Origin: Bacteroidota bacterium
Lineage (GTDB): Bacteria > Bacteroidota > Bacteroidia > Chitinophagales > Saprospiraceae
Length of the DNA stretch: 64,000 nucleotides
Direction: 5' to 3'
Assembly: GCA_016124585.1 (NCBI GenBank)
Contig: WGNL01000021.1
Location: 124,001 to 188,000, forward strand
The position numbers and the translations under genes were made by a program. Every line of letters starts with the position of its first letter. The first letter of the stretch is position 1. The notes beneath the pieces were generated by a model. It was not told the origin of the DNA. It saw only the letters and a program-made list of their open reading frames with translations, and did not search any database. Shown piece after piece: positions 43,456 to 53,900 of this stretch.

Positions 43456-45081
43456 CTATTTCCATATTCCCATCAGTTGGTAAATTTTCCCTTCCAGCAA
43501 TTCAGGATTGCCACCATCCGAAAATATTTTCAATTGGGTATAGTCCTCTGAGGGGAAAAATGTTTCAGTCATCATATTGGCTCCATTGTCAGCAAAAAGT
43601 TCTGCGCTTGCCACATCCAGAAATACATGCAGTTTTACCGTTTTGGCATTTGAAAAACGGTTTATGGTGCTTTGTTGCTTCGCAAATTCAGCAGAAAAAG
43701 AGGAGTCGCCAGCCTTTAAGCGGTCACTGAAAAATTGGTTCGTGGTAGCATTGTAACCAATGCGATAGCTTTCTCCTTTCTTGTTAGATACCATCACGCC
43801 AAAGCTGCCTTTATAATCGTCTGGCTTGGCAAACTCAAGCTCAATTTCAGACAAGGTTGTCGAAATATCAAGCTGACCGGTCAGGTCAAGGCCACCTCTA
43901 ATATTTGATTTGGACAAATCAACATGCGTACCTCGTAGCGCTTGAAGCTCCTGCACTGGCTCTCCAAAAAGATGATACTCTCCTTGCGTTTTGTGAAGTG
44001 AAAGTGACCAAGGTATGGTCATTGCATTTCGCCAAAGTACCGTAGGTACAGCTTGTGAATACTCCCAATTACTCATCCAGCCAAGAAACAGTCGGCGACC
44101 ATCTGGCGCATCTGACCAAGTTACGCCAGCGTAATTGTCCTTGCCACCATCAAGCCAGACTGCATTGCCTCCTTGAACTTTCTTCGCAAAACCGGGATCT
44201 AGGTTGAAGTTTTTTCCATCAAATTTTCCAATGAAATACTGGGTGCCTGAGCCACCATTTGGCTGACCTGGATTGAGGTTGACGATGAGCACCCACATTT
44301 TCTCCTTAGTCCCTTCCACCGTTATCGGGAATAGGTCTGGGCATTCCCATACCCCTCCATGAGCCCCTAATCCATCACCGAATTCGCTCAATTTCGACCA
44401 TGATTTCATATCTTTTGAGTTCCAAAATTCGATATGCTGACCTACCGCCAAAGCAACGACCCATTGGTTCCGAGCGTCGTCCCAAATAACTTTAGGGTCC
44501 CTGATGTCCTTTACATTACCCGGGTTTGGGATGACTGGATTGCCCTCATATTTGGTCCAAGTTCGCCCCCTGTCTGTGCTGTAGGCAATGGCCTGTGATT
44601 GGTAATCGCTCTTTCCGGCCTTCTCGCCGGGCATGTAATGATAGGTAAACATGGCAACGAGCGGAGGCTGACCGTCCTTGCCGAAACCAGTCGTGTTCTT
44701 CCAATCCACCACTGCTGAGCCAGAGAAAATATAGCCAAGCGAATCAGGGTAAAGTGCAATGGGGAGGTTCTCCCAATGGACCAAATCTTTGCTGACAGCA
44801 TGTCCCCAATGCATTGGACCCCAGACCGTCGAATCAGGGTAATGTTGGTAAAACAAATGGTATTCCCCATCGAAATAAACCATGCCATTTGGGTCGTTCG
44901 TCCATTTGGTAGGTGGAGAATAATGAAACTGCGGGCGGTGCTGTTCGTGGTAGTTAGGCACTACCTTCGTTGGTTGTTGGGTTCCGGCAGATTGTTTTGG
45001 CTCATTGCCGCCACAAGCGGCAAACAAAAAACCGATAAATACAAAAAGGAGATAGCTTTTCGATTTTTGAAAAAACTTCAT
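43456..45081 (-). CDS. GH32 glycoside hydrolase (levanase/fructanase/invertase-type), lipoprotein
   Basis: 541 residues. The signal ends in lipobox LFAAC (Cys 23), so it is anchored in a membrane. The five-bladed propeller has all GH32 catalytic blocks: WTNDPNG with nucleophile Asp 63, the RDP motif in KDIRDPKVIWD (near 192), and the acid/base Glu in WECPDLFP (near 245). A C-terminal beta-sandwich (about 380-541) completes the fold. GH32 enzymes release fructose from sucrose, levan or inulin. It is the last gene of an operon with a PfkB sugar kinase (2-base gap) and an MFS sugar porter, which fits uptake and phosphorylation of the fructose set free. Confidence 0.96.
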   Translation of the reverse strand: MKFFQKSKSYLLFVFIGFLFAACGGNEPKQSAGTQQPTKVVPNYHEQHRPQFHYSPPTKWTNDPNGMVYFDGEYHLFYQHYPDSTVWGPMHWGHAVSKDLVHWENLPIALYPDSLGYIFSGSAVVDWKNTTGFGKDGQPPLVAMFTYHYMPGEKAGKSDYQSQAIAYSTDRGRTWTKYEGNPVIPNPGNVKDIRDPKVIWDDARNQWVVALAVGQHIEFWNSKDMKSWSKLSEFGDGLGAHGGVWECPDLFPITVEGTKEKMWVLIVNLNPGQPNGGSGTQYFIGKFDGKNFNLDPGFAKKVQGGNAVWLDGGKDNYAGVTWSDAPDGRRLFLGWMSNWEYSQAVPTVLWRNAMTIPWSLSLHKTQGEYHLFGEPVQELQALRGTHVDLSKSNIRGGLDLTGQLDISTTLSEIELEFAKPDDYKGSFGVMVSNKKGESYRIGYNATTNQFFSDRLKAGDSSFSAEFAKQQSTINRFSNAKTVKLHVFLDVASAELFADNGANMMTETFFPSEDYTQLKIFSDGGNPELLEGKIYQLMGIWK

Positions 45082-45083
45082 AA

Positions 45084-45986
45084 CTAATTAGTTGTCAATG
45101 TTTTACTTCTTAAAATAGCTTCAATTTCCGCTGCTTCAAGCACAGGGGTACCGCCTTGCTTGGTTGCTACCAATGCCCCAATTGCGCAAGCAAAACGTAG
45201 GCAATCTGCGGCATTTTCTCCTGTCAACATCTTACTGAGGAAGGCTGCTAAAAATGAATCCCCACTTCCGATTGTATCTTTCACAGTTACAGGAAATCCA
45301 GATTGTTCATGGTAACCAGACTCGTCAAGGCAAGCAGCACCGTTGCTGCCACAAGTTACGATCAGCTTTTGCAGACCAAATTTTTTACTCAAAAAAACCA
45401 TCTGCTCCTTCGGGTCATAAAGGTCAATCCAGTAGCCACTGATGAGTTCGAGTTCCTCGTCGTTCATTTTCACGATGTCGGCTTGGATGAGCAAATCCTC
45501 CAAGAGGCTATTTGAGTAATATGGCTGCCGGAGGTTCACGTCAAGCACCCGCAATTTGGCAACTTTCAAGAGTTCTAGAAGTGTATTTTTGGTGATGCCG
45601 TTTCGGCAAGCGAGACTGCCAAAAACGAGTACATCAGCTTGTTCCACGGCATTCTGCATTTTAGAATTGGATTGAATATAATCCCAGGCGGCTGGTTGCA
45701 CTATTTCGTAGCTAGGTGAGCCTTTTTCATCTAAAATGACATTCACGATGCCGGTTGGGAAGCTACCATCCGTCTGAACGAGTTCGGTGGAAACTCCCTT
45801 TTGATTCAAAAAACCAAGTAGTTCCTCGCCCAATCCGTCTTGGCCAACACGGCTGATCATTTTGGAATGTAGGCCAAACTGGTTAGCATGAAAAGCAACG
45901 TTCATGGGTGCTCCGCCAGCAATTTTGCCGGATGGCAGCAAATCCCAGAGGACTTCGCCGAGGCAGATGATGGTGGGTTTTGACAT
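45084..45986 (-). CDS. PfkB-family fructokinase
   Basis: 300 residues. PfkB signatures are seen at the N-terminus (ICLGEVLWDLLPSGKIAGGAPMNVAFHANQFG, with the substrate-binding GG) and C-terminus (VKDTIGSGDSFLAAFL, the anion hole and catalytic Asp near 240). Length is normal for fructokinases. It would phosphorylate fructose to fructose-6-phosphate with ATP in the cytoplasm. Gaps of 3 and 2 bases to the flanking porter and GH32 genes show one operon, which makes fructose the most likely substrate. Confidence 0.94.
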   Translation of the reverse strand: MSKPTIICLGEVLWDLLPSGKIAGGAPMNVAFHANQFGLHSKMISRVGQDGLGEELLGFLNQKGVSTELVQTDGSFPTGIVNVILDEKGSPSYEIVQPAAWDYIQSNSKMQNAVEQADVLVFGSLACRNGITKNTLLELLKVAKLRVLDVNLRQPYYSNSLLEDLLIQADIVKMNDEELELISGYWIDLYDPKEQMVFLSKKFGLQKLIVTCGSNGAACLDESGYHEQSGFPVTVKDTIGSGDSFLAAFLSKMLTGENAADCLRFACAIGALVATKQGGTPVLEAAEIEAILRSKTLTTN

Positions 45987-45989
45987 GAT

Positions 45990-47318
45990 TTATCGCTTTA
46001 TGGCCAGTTGTTTTTCCAAATCCTCCAGAGAGACCCCTTTGGTTTCTGGCATCATGCGCCAAGTCCATATCAACTGGAGTACCATCATAAAGGCAAAAAT
46101 CCCAAACACGGGGGCAGCGCCAATTGAAGTAAAAAGCACGGGAACAAATGACGGAATCGCCGCTGCTAGCACCCAATGGACAGAGCTTCCAAACGCCTGG
46201 CCACTTGCTCTAAGGTGTGTCGGGAAAATCTCGGAAATGAAGACCCAAATTACGGCACCCTGCCCCACTGCATGCGATGCGATAAATAGGAAAAGGAAGA
46301 TTGGTACGGCCATTCCTTTTATCCCCATCGCAAAAGCCAGCGCTACAAGTGATAGAGAAATTATGTAGCCAATAGACCCAATGAACATGAGCTGGCGGCG
46401 GCCAAATTTGTCAATCAAAGTAAGGCCAAGAAGGGTAAAAATCAGGTTAGTCACACCAATACCAACACTGCTGAGGAGAGCCGAACTTTTTTCTAAACCA
46501 GCAATTTCAAAAATGCGAGGTGCATAATATAGAAAAGCATTGATACCAGAAAACTGGTTGAAAAAAGCCACTAGAAAGGCAAGAATCAATGGAAAACGGT
46601 ACTTGTCACTGAAAATCGTCTCTGATTTATCCACAATTTCGTGGTCAGCCAGCATACGTTTCATTTCCAATTCCGTATCTGCTGTTGGGTCTATAAATTT
46701 CAGTGTTTTAGCAGCGGCAGTTTTGTCGTGCTTTTTAACCAACAGCCACCTTGGGCTTTCAGGTACTGTCAAGACCATCAGCATGTAAATAAAAGCTGGG
46801 AAAGCCTCCACACCAATCATCCAACGCCAAGCATTATCGCCTACATCTTTCAGCAAAAAATTGGAAAGGAATGCTACAAGAATTCCAAACACGATATTGA
46901 ATTGATAGAGTGCAACAAGCTTACCACGGTTTTGGGCAGGAGCAATTTCAGAAATATATGCTGGCGCAGCAATAGTGGAAGCCCCTACACCTAATCCTCC
47001 AATGAATCTAAAAATAGCAAAAATCCAAGGATCGCCTGCCAAAGCAGAGCCAACAGCCGACACGAAGTAAAAAACACCTATCCAAAAAAGCGTTTTCTTT
47101 CGGCCCAATCTATCAGTTGGAATCCCGCCAAATATTGCCCCTACAACGGTACCCCAAAGGGCAGAGGCCATGACGACCAGTCCATGAAAAAGATCACCAT
47201 GGGACCACAATGCCTGCAAAGAAAGGTCGGCTCCTGAGATGACCACTGTGTCAAATCCAAATAGAAAACCCGCCAACGCCACCGTGATGGACCAGAAAAA
47301 AATCTTGCGATGATTCAT
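45990..47318 (-). CDS. MFS sugar porter
   Basis: 442 residues from the ATG at 47318; a GTG three codons earlier is less likely. Twelve membrane segments with sugar-porter family signatures: GFLFGFDTVVISGA in helix 1, DRLGRKKTLFWIG after helix 2, RFIGGLGVGASTIAAPAYISEIAPAQNRGKLVALYQ around helices 4-5, PESPRWLLVKK before the central loop, FNQFSGINAFLYYAP in helix 7, and PETKGVSLEDLE at the end. It imports a sugar with protons. First gene of the operon with PfkB kinase and GH32; fructose or sucrose is the inferred substrate. Confidence 0.95.
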   Translation of the reverse strand: MNHRKIFFWSITVALAGFLFGFDTVVISGADLSLQALWSHGDLFHGLVVMASALWGTVVGAIFGGIPTDRLGRKKTLFWIGVFYFVSAVGSALAGDPWIFAIFRFIGGLGVGASTIAAPAYISEIAPAQNRGKLVALYQFNIVFGILVAFLSNFLLKDVGDNAWRWMIGVEAFPAFIYMLMVLTVPESPRWLLVKKHDKTAAAKTLKFIDPTADTELEMKRMLADHEIVDKSETIFSDKYRFPLILAFLVAFFNQFSGINAFLYYAPRIFEIAGLEKSSALLSSVGIGVTNLIFTLLGLTLIDKFGRRQLMFIGSIGYIISLSLVALAFAMGIKGMAVPIFLFLFIASHAVGQGAVIWVFISEIFPTHLRASGQAFGSSVHWVLAAAIPSFVPVLFTSIGAAPVFGIFAFMMVLQLIWTWRMMPETKGVSLEDLEKQLAIKR

Positions 47319-47338
47319 GTTTACCACTAATTTTTTGA

Positions 47339-47346
47339 CAAAACTA
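47339..47346 (-). promoter_or_regulatory. -7 element of the fructan operon
   Basis: TAGTTTTG on the minus strand, 20 bases upstream of the porter ATG at 47318. No TTG at 19 bases; a dependence on an activator would fit an inducible sugar operon. Confidence 0.4.
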
Positions 47347-47976
47347 TCGCTGGCAACTATGAGTTGGGATTCGTGTTTGTCCCAAATTTCGACCTGTGTT
47401 TAAAGTTGTTTTGCGAAGCTAAAGCCTTGTAAATGAAGATTTGAAAAACAATTCGCCAATTATCTTATAAATCTTTGAAATTTCATAAGTAGGTTCTTAA
47501 AAATGGGGCAATGTAGGACAAAAAAAACGTTTCAATCCAAGTTTATCGAAACAAGATTTCGTAAAACGAAAGGTCGTAAACTTCTTACAAAATTTAGATG
47601 AAAACCCATAGGTATTATGGTATAAATTGGCAAGAAAGCCAATCTATTTGGTCTTAAATTCCGCCAACAAGTGAAGCTTGAATAGGCTTCTTTCACATTC
47701 AACATGTCAATTATAAATTTTAATTGGTCGTGTGAATTGGCAATTAGCACAGTTGTTGTACCTTGCGGCAATAATTTTGTATTCAAATGAAGAGAATAAG
47801 GTTTCATCCTGGAAACACTTATTAAACAATACAAACACTAGCTTTTTCCTCCCATAATCGAGTTTACTTCAAGACATCCTTTTCCAGCTAACCCCTGGAA
47901 AAGGGTACAGCATTTACTTGAGTACTTGCTGTTCAATTCATAACTAATCTTCTATTATCTATTCAAAAAAGCACCT
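47347..47976. other. 630-bp intergenic region between divergent operons
   Basis: AT-rich. It holds the promoter region of the fructan operon at its left end and a TAATTTTG element at 47772-47779 (plus strand) that could start a ~190-base leader for the M36 gene at 47977. A 100-codon minus-strand frame (47532-47834) has no recognisable features and is not called. No regulator gene for the fructan operon is present here. Confidence 0.5.
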
Positions 47977-50900
47977 ATGGTATCAAAATCATTTACAAAA
48001 ATGTCTCGGCATTTTTTGATGTTCTTGATGCTTTGCTTGGTCTTACCACTCAGTGCTCAAATCAGCACAAAGGCGGAACTCGCAAAGTCATTATTGAAAA
48101 CCAAATCAGCCGACCAAAGACCCGATGAAGCTGACCTCTCCGCAATGAGGGTTTCTTCTGAAACTTACAGCAAAAAAAGTGGACTTACTCACGTTTATTT
48201 TCAGCAGTACATTGGTGACATCCCAGTGTATGGGGCCATTCTGAGTGCCCACATCACGAAAGGGGATGAACTGATGACCTATAACAGTCGTTTTGTTCCG
48301 CTCCGGAATGAGAAAAGATTGGCTGCACATCAGCCTAAATTGACTCCTGAACAAGCGCTTCACGCTGCGATGTCAGTTTTAGGTATTGCTGAAAAAGGGT
48401 TCTTGGTTCAAACATCTACAAGCAATGGCCCATTACGTGAAACAGTTTTCGACAGAGGAATGGTGGCTGCCAATGATATCAAAGTTCAGCTTGTTTACCA
48501 ACCAGTTGATAACCAAAAAGAACAAGTACGCCTAGCATGGCAAGTGGAAATTTATACGGCTGACCACCAAAACTGGTGGCAGGCAAGAATGGATGCCGAA
48601 ACAGGTGAACTATTGGACAAGAACAATTACGTAGTGTCCTGTGACTTCGGCCCATCTGCTGAGACTTGTCACCACGAGCATACACCAACCCACCCCCACC
48701 AAACCTTTTTTGATTTGGGATTGGATTTTTTGAAAACAAACGTGGAGGAAGAGCGTCCATTCAGCCTGATGGTTGGTAATGAATACAAAGTGTACCCGCA
48801 GCCTTACGAAAGTCCCTATTATGGAACTCCAGCGCCTCCTGGCGATGGCCGTGTACTGGTTTCTGACCCTGCAAGCCCACTTGCCTCCCCATTCGGATGG
48901 CATGATACAAATGGGGTTCCAGGCCCAGAATTTACCACCACTCAAGGTAATAACGTGCATGCCTACACCGACACAGATGCCAACAACGTACCTGACCCAG
49001 GATCAAGCCCTGATGGTGGCCCAACCCTCATTTTCGATTTCCCAATCGACTTGACACAGCCACCAAGTGCCTATCGGCCTGCAGCTGTCACCAACTTGTT
49101 TTATTGGAATAACTATATCCACGACTTCGCCTATGCGTACGGCTTCGACGAAGCGGCAGGCAATTTCCAAGAAAACAACTACGGTAATGGTGGATTAGGC
49201 AGCGATTACGTGCAAGCAGAAGCTCAGGACGGCAGCGGCACCAACAATGCTAACTTCGCTACCCCCAGTGATGGGAATAACCCACGCATGCAAATGTACG
49301 TTGGCACGAATCCCAATCCAGATGTGGATGGTGATTTGGACAATGGCGTCATTACCCACGAATATGCACACGGTATTTCCAACCGCTTTACAGGGGGCCC
49401 CAGCAACTCTGGTTGCCTTGGCAACCAAGAGCAAATGGGAGAAGGATGGAGTGACTGGTATGCACTGATGATAACCCTTGAGCCGGGCGACATGGGCACT
49501 GATTCAAGAGGTATCGGCAATTACCTGTTTGGGCAACCAATCAACGGCCCAGGTATCCGCCCTACACCTTACTCGACCGATATGGGCATCAACCCATCAA
49601 CTTATAATACCATTAAGACTGCCGTGGCGCCGCACGGCGTTGGCTATGTTTGGGCAACCATGATTTGGGACCTCACCTGGGCAATGATCGATGACCACGG
49701 CCAAGCTGCTGGTTTTGATATTGCCATGCATTTGGTAAACGAAGGCATGGCCATCCAGCCTTGTAGTCCTGGGTTTGTTGACGGACGTGATGCCATCCTC
49801 GCTGCCGATCAAGCACTTTATGGCGGTATCAACCGCTGCCGCATCTGGGAAGTATTTGCTCGTCGTGGATTAGGGTTCAGTGCCCTTCAGGGTAGCACAA
49901 ACAACAAAAACGATGGAACGGAAGCTTTCGACCTACCTCCTACTTGTACGTTGGAGGCCGTGCCGCAGACTGTTTCTGTTTGTGTACCGGCGAATGCAGT
50001 ATACACTGTGAACGTTGGTGCCTTTGGCACCCCAACCACCCTCAGCCTCACTGGAAATCCAGCTGGCACAACTGTAAATTTTTCAGTAAATCCAGTGCCA
50101 GGTGCAGGTGGTTCAAGTGTCTTGACAATTGGTAATACTGGTGCTGCAGCACCAGGGTCTTACACATTGACAATTACAGGTACAAGCGGCGTTAATAGCG
50201 TAACATTCGATGCCACTTTGATTATTCAAGCTGGCGTTCCTGCAACACCTACATTGTTGTCACCAGCCAACATGGCTGTCAACTTGATAAACCCTTTACT
50301 AACATGGAATGCAGTTGCCAGCGCCGACACTTACGAAGTGCAAGTTGCAACAGACGCAGGCTTCACCAATATATTTGATAGCGCAACAGGGTTGACCAAC
50401 CCAAGCTACCAAACAGTTGGGTTGGCCAATTTAACCACCTACTATTGGCGTTCGAGAGCAGTGAATGCATGTGGTAATGGTAATTATTCTACACCATTTT
50501 CCTTCACCACCGCCAATATTGTCTGCAACACATTTGCAAGTACAGATGTGCCTAAGACAATACCTACCACTATTGCAACCATCACCTCTACTTTGACTAT
50601 TTCTGGATGTGGTGGAAACATCAGTGACGTAAACGTTAAGAACCTGAACATTACCCATACTTGGGTAGATGACCTAGTTATTGACCTGACTAGCCCTAAT
50701 GGAACGACTGTTCGGCTCATGAACAGGCCTTGCAATGACGAAGACAACATCCTCATCAATTTTGATGACGAAGCTGCTAGTCCAAACTTCCCTTGTCCAC
50801 CTGTTGACAATGGCAATTACCAACCCTTTGCTGCACTATCAGCTTTTGACGGTGAAAATCTTGCTGGAACTTGGACATTGACTGTAGCAGATGTGGCCAA

Positions 50901-53900
50901 CCAAGATGGTGGTTCCTTGAACGCTTGGGGCCTTGAAATCTGCTATGCCCCTAATCAAATCACCTGCTACCGGGATTTTGACAATGACAATTTTGGTGAC
51001 CCAACCAATTCTCAAACATTTTGCAGCACTTGCGGGGTCGGCTATGTCAGCGACAACACAGATTGCGACGATACTCAAGCAACGATTCACCCAGGTGCAC
51101 CTGAAGTCTGCAACGGGGTGGACGACAACTGTAATATTACGATTGATGAAGGTGGCGTTTGTACGTCCTGCTATACAAAATTGTATGGTGCATCGGCTTT
51201 CCAAGATTCACTTTGGACAGTAGATACAGCAAGCTTTGCAATAATTGATAGACTCAGCCCTAAGCTGACTGGATTTACCGTGAATGGCATTAATGGCTTA
51301 ACGAGGAGCCCAATAAATGGTCAATTTTATGCTATCGTAAAAGTATCTGGAGTTAGTGGAAGAGTGCTTTGTACTTACGACCCAACCACAGATCAACTCA
51401 CGCAAATTGGCAATTTGGGAGATAATTTCTCTTCTATCACTTTTGCGCCTTCTGGTCAATTATTTGGGGTAACGGGCGATGGTGCAAACGTGCCTGAAAC
51501 CTTATATGAAATTGACCCAAGCAATGCCAACAAGACTTTGTTGACAGCATTGGGAAATGGTGCTGATGGCGAGATAATCTGTTACAATCCAGACGACAAT
51601 CTCATCTACCACTGGTCTGGTAATGGAACGGTCGTATTTGAAAGCGTACTTCCTACCCCACCCTACACAGTTACACCAATTTTTACCGGCAATGTTGGAG
51701 GAGAAATTTTCGGGGCCGTTTACATTAACAACGGAACTTTCCTGACTAGCAATATCTCTAGCAATTTCAGAGAAGTTACGATTTCAGGTATTTGGTCCGG
51801 CCCAATGGGCAACAATCCTGACGACTTGAGAGGTCTTGCCTTTGGCGACCCCGTTGGCACTACGGTAACTTGCTATTTGGATGCTGACGGAGACGGCTTT
51901 GGTGACGCTGCCATTAGTATCGAAATGTGCGGTGTTTGCGGTGGAGGATATGTCAGCGACAGCACCGACTGCGACGACACTGAAATCACTGTCTTCCCAG
52001 GTGCACCTGAGCTGTGCGACGGCTTAGACAACGATTGCGATGGAATGATAGACAATGGGTCTTTCATGGTACCGGCTGATGGTGCAGCCACAGTAGCCTG
52101 CCCTTCCGGAATTTCTCAACCTACTCCTCCAGCGGTCAATGATGAGTGCGGCAACCCAGTCGCACCAGTTGGGCCAACCATCACTAACGACCCTGACCCG
52201 GTAACCTGTGAAGGAACTCGGACTTACAGTTGGACTTACACCAGTGGTGGCAATACCCTTACTTGGAATTTTGTTTACACCGTTGAACGAAATGACTTCA
52301 CCGTTCCTGCCAATGGTGCAGCTACGGTGGCCTGTTTGGCGCAAGCTACACAACCAGCACCACCCTCGGTGATGAGCGATTGTGGAGAAACCATTACTCC
52401 AACTGGCCCAGTAATCGTGGACAATCCGAACCCGCTTTCTTGCGAAGGAACTCGGACTTATCAGTGGACTTATACGGATTGTGAAGGGAACTCCCACCCT
52501 TGGAGCTATGTGTACACCATCGAACGGGAGCCTTTCACAGTGCCTGCCAATGGTTCATCCACAGTGGCTTGCCCTGCTTTGGCAGTTGCACCAGCATTGC
52601 CAGTGGTCATGAGCAATTGTGGAGAAGTATTGACACCGGGCGCACCAGTGATTACGAACAACCCGAACCCATTGAGCTGTGAGGGTACTCGTGCCTATGC
52701 CTACACCTACACGGATTGCGAAGGAAATACAGCTACCTGGACCTACACCTACACCATCGAGCGCAACCCATTCACGGTGCCAGCAGGTGGTTCCGCAACG
52801 GTCTCTTGCGAAGGTCAGGCCACCCAGCCTACCCCTCCTACGGTGTTGAGCAACTGCGGTGAAGTGATTACCCCAACTGGCCCAGTCGTGACGAACAACC
52901 CGAACCCAATTATCTGTGCTGGAACCCGCACCTTTACTTGGACATACACGGATTGCGAAGGAAATACAGCGACTTGGAGCTTTGTGTACACCATCGTTCC
53001 ACAACCGTTCGCAGTTCCTGCAAATGGTGGCGCAACGGTAGCTTGTCCAGACCAAACCGATGTTTTACCGACGCCACCAGTGGTAACCAATGCTTGCGGC
53101 CTAGTGATTACACCAGTTTTGACAAATGTCACACCGAAGAATGACTGTGAAGGTCACCGGGTATACACTTGGACCTACACAGATTGTGCTGGCAATTCCA
53201 AGCAATGGAGCTTCACCTACTTAGTTGAATATGAGGACTTTATACTTCCTCCAAGTGAAAATGTGGATGTAGAGTGTCCGTTCAATGCAAGCGAACCAAT
53301 TGCACCTGTTGTTTATGACAATTGTGGCTATCTGCTCAATCCGACTGGCCCAGTCATCACTAGCCAAACTGGCGATGGAGGTTGTGAGGCGTACCGTACC
53401 TACGCATGGACTTACATGGATTGCGAAGGCAATACCCATACTTGGAGCAAAACCTTCAATTTCCAATACACTTCCGATTTTTATGTTTATCCAGATGCAA
53501 CGGATTATGTGGGCTGTCTCGACTATGCGCAGGCACCAATTCCACCGACGATTTATGATATTTGTGGTCAAGAAATCGTGGCTACTGGCCCTGTTGTTTA
53601 CGAAGAAGTAAATGCAACTGGCTGTAGTGGAATCCGCACATTCACATACACTTACACGGATTGCAGTGGTCACAGCCACCCCTGGGTTTTCACCTATTAT
53701 ATCAATGACGACCAACCACCAGTGGGCGTTTGCCCAAGTGGTAGTGGTGGAACTGCCACTGGAGGTGCTAGTGTAAATGTCACCAACCTGAGCTGCATTG
53801 AGGAAGTACCATGTCCAGGTGTTTACGATTTCACCTTGAAAGCAAAAGAACTGCTGGATGCTGGTGGCTTCTATGACCTATGCAGTGGCAAAGACCTCGT

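Noticed and set aside
47532-47834. 100-codon minus-strand frame in the fructan/M36 intergenic region
   Set aside because: No motif, no signal, no usual start context, AT-rich spacer composition; judged random.
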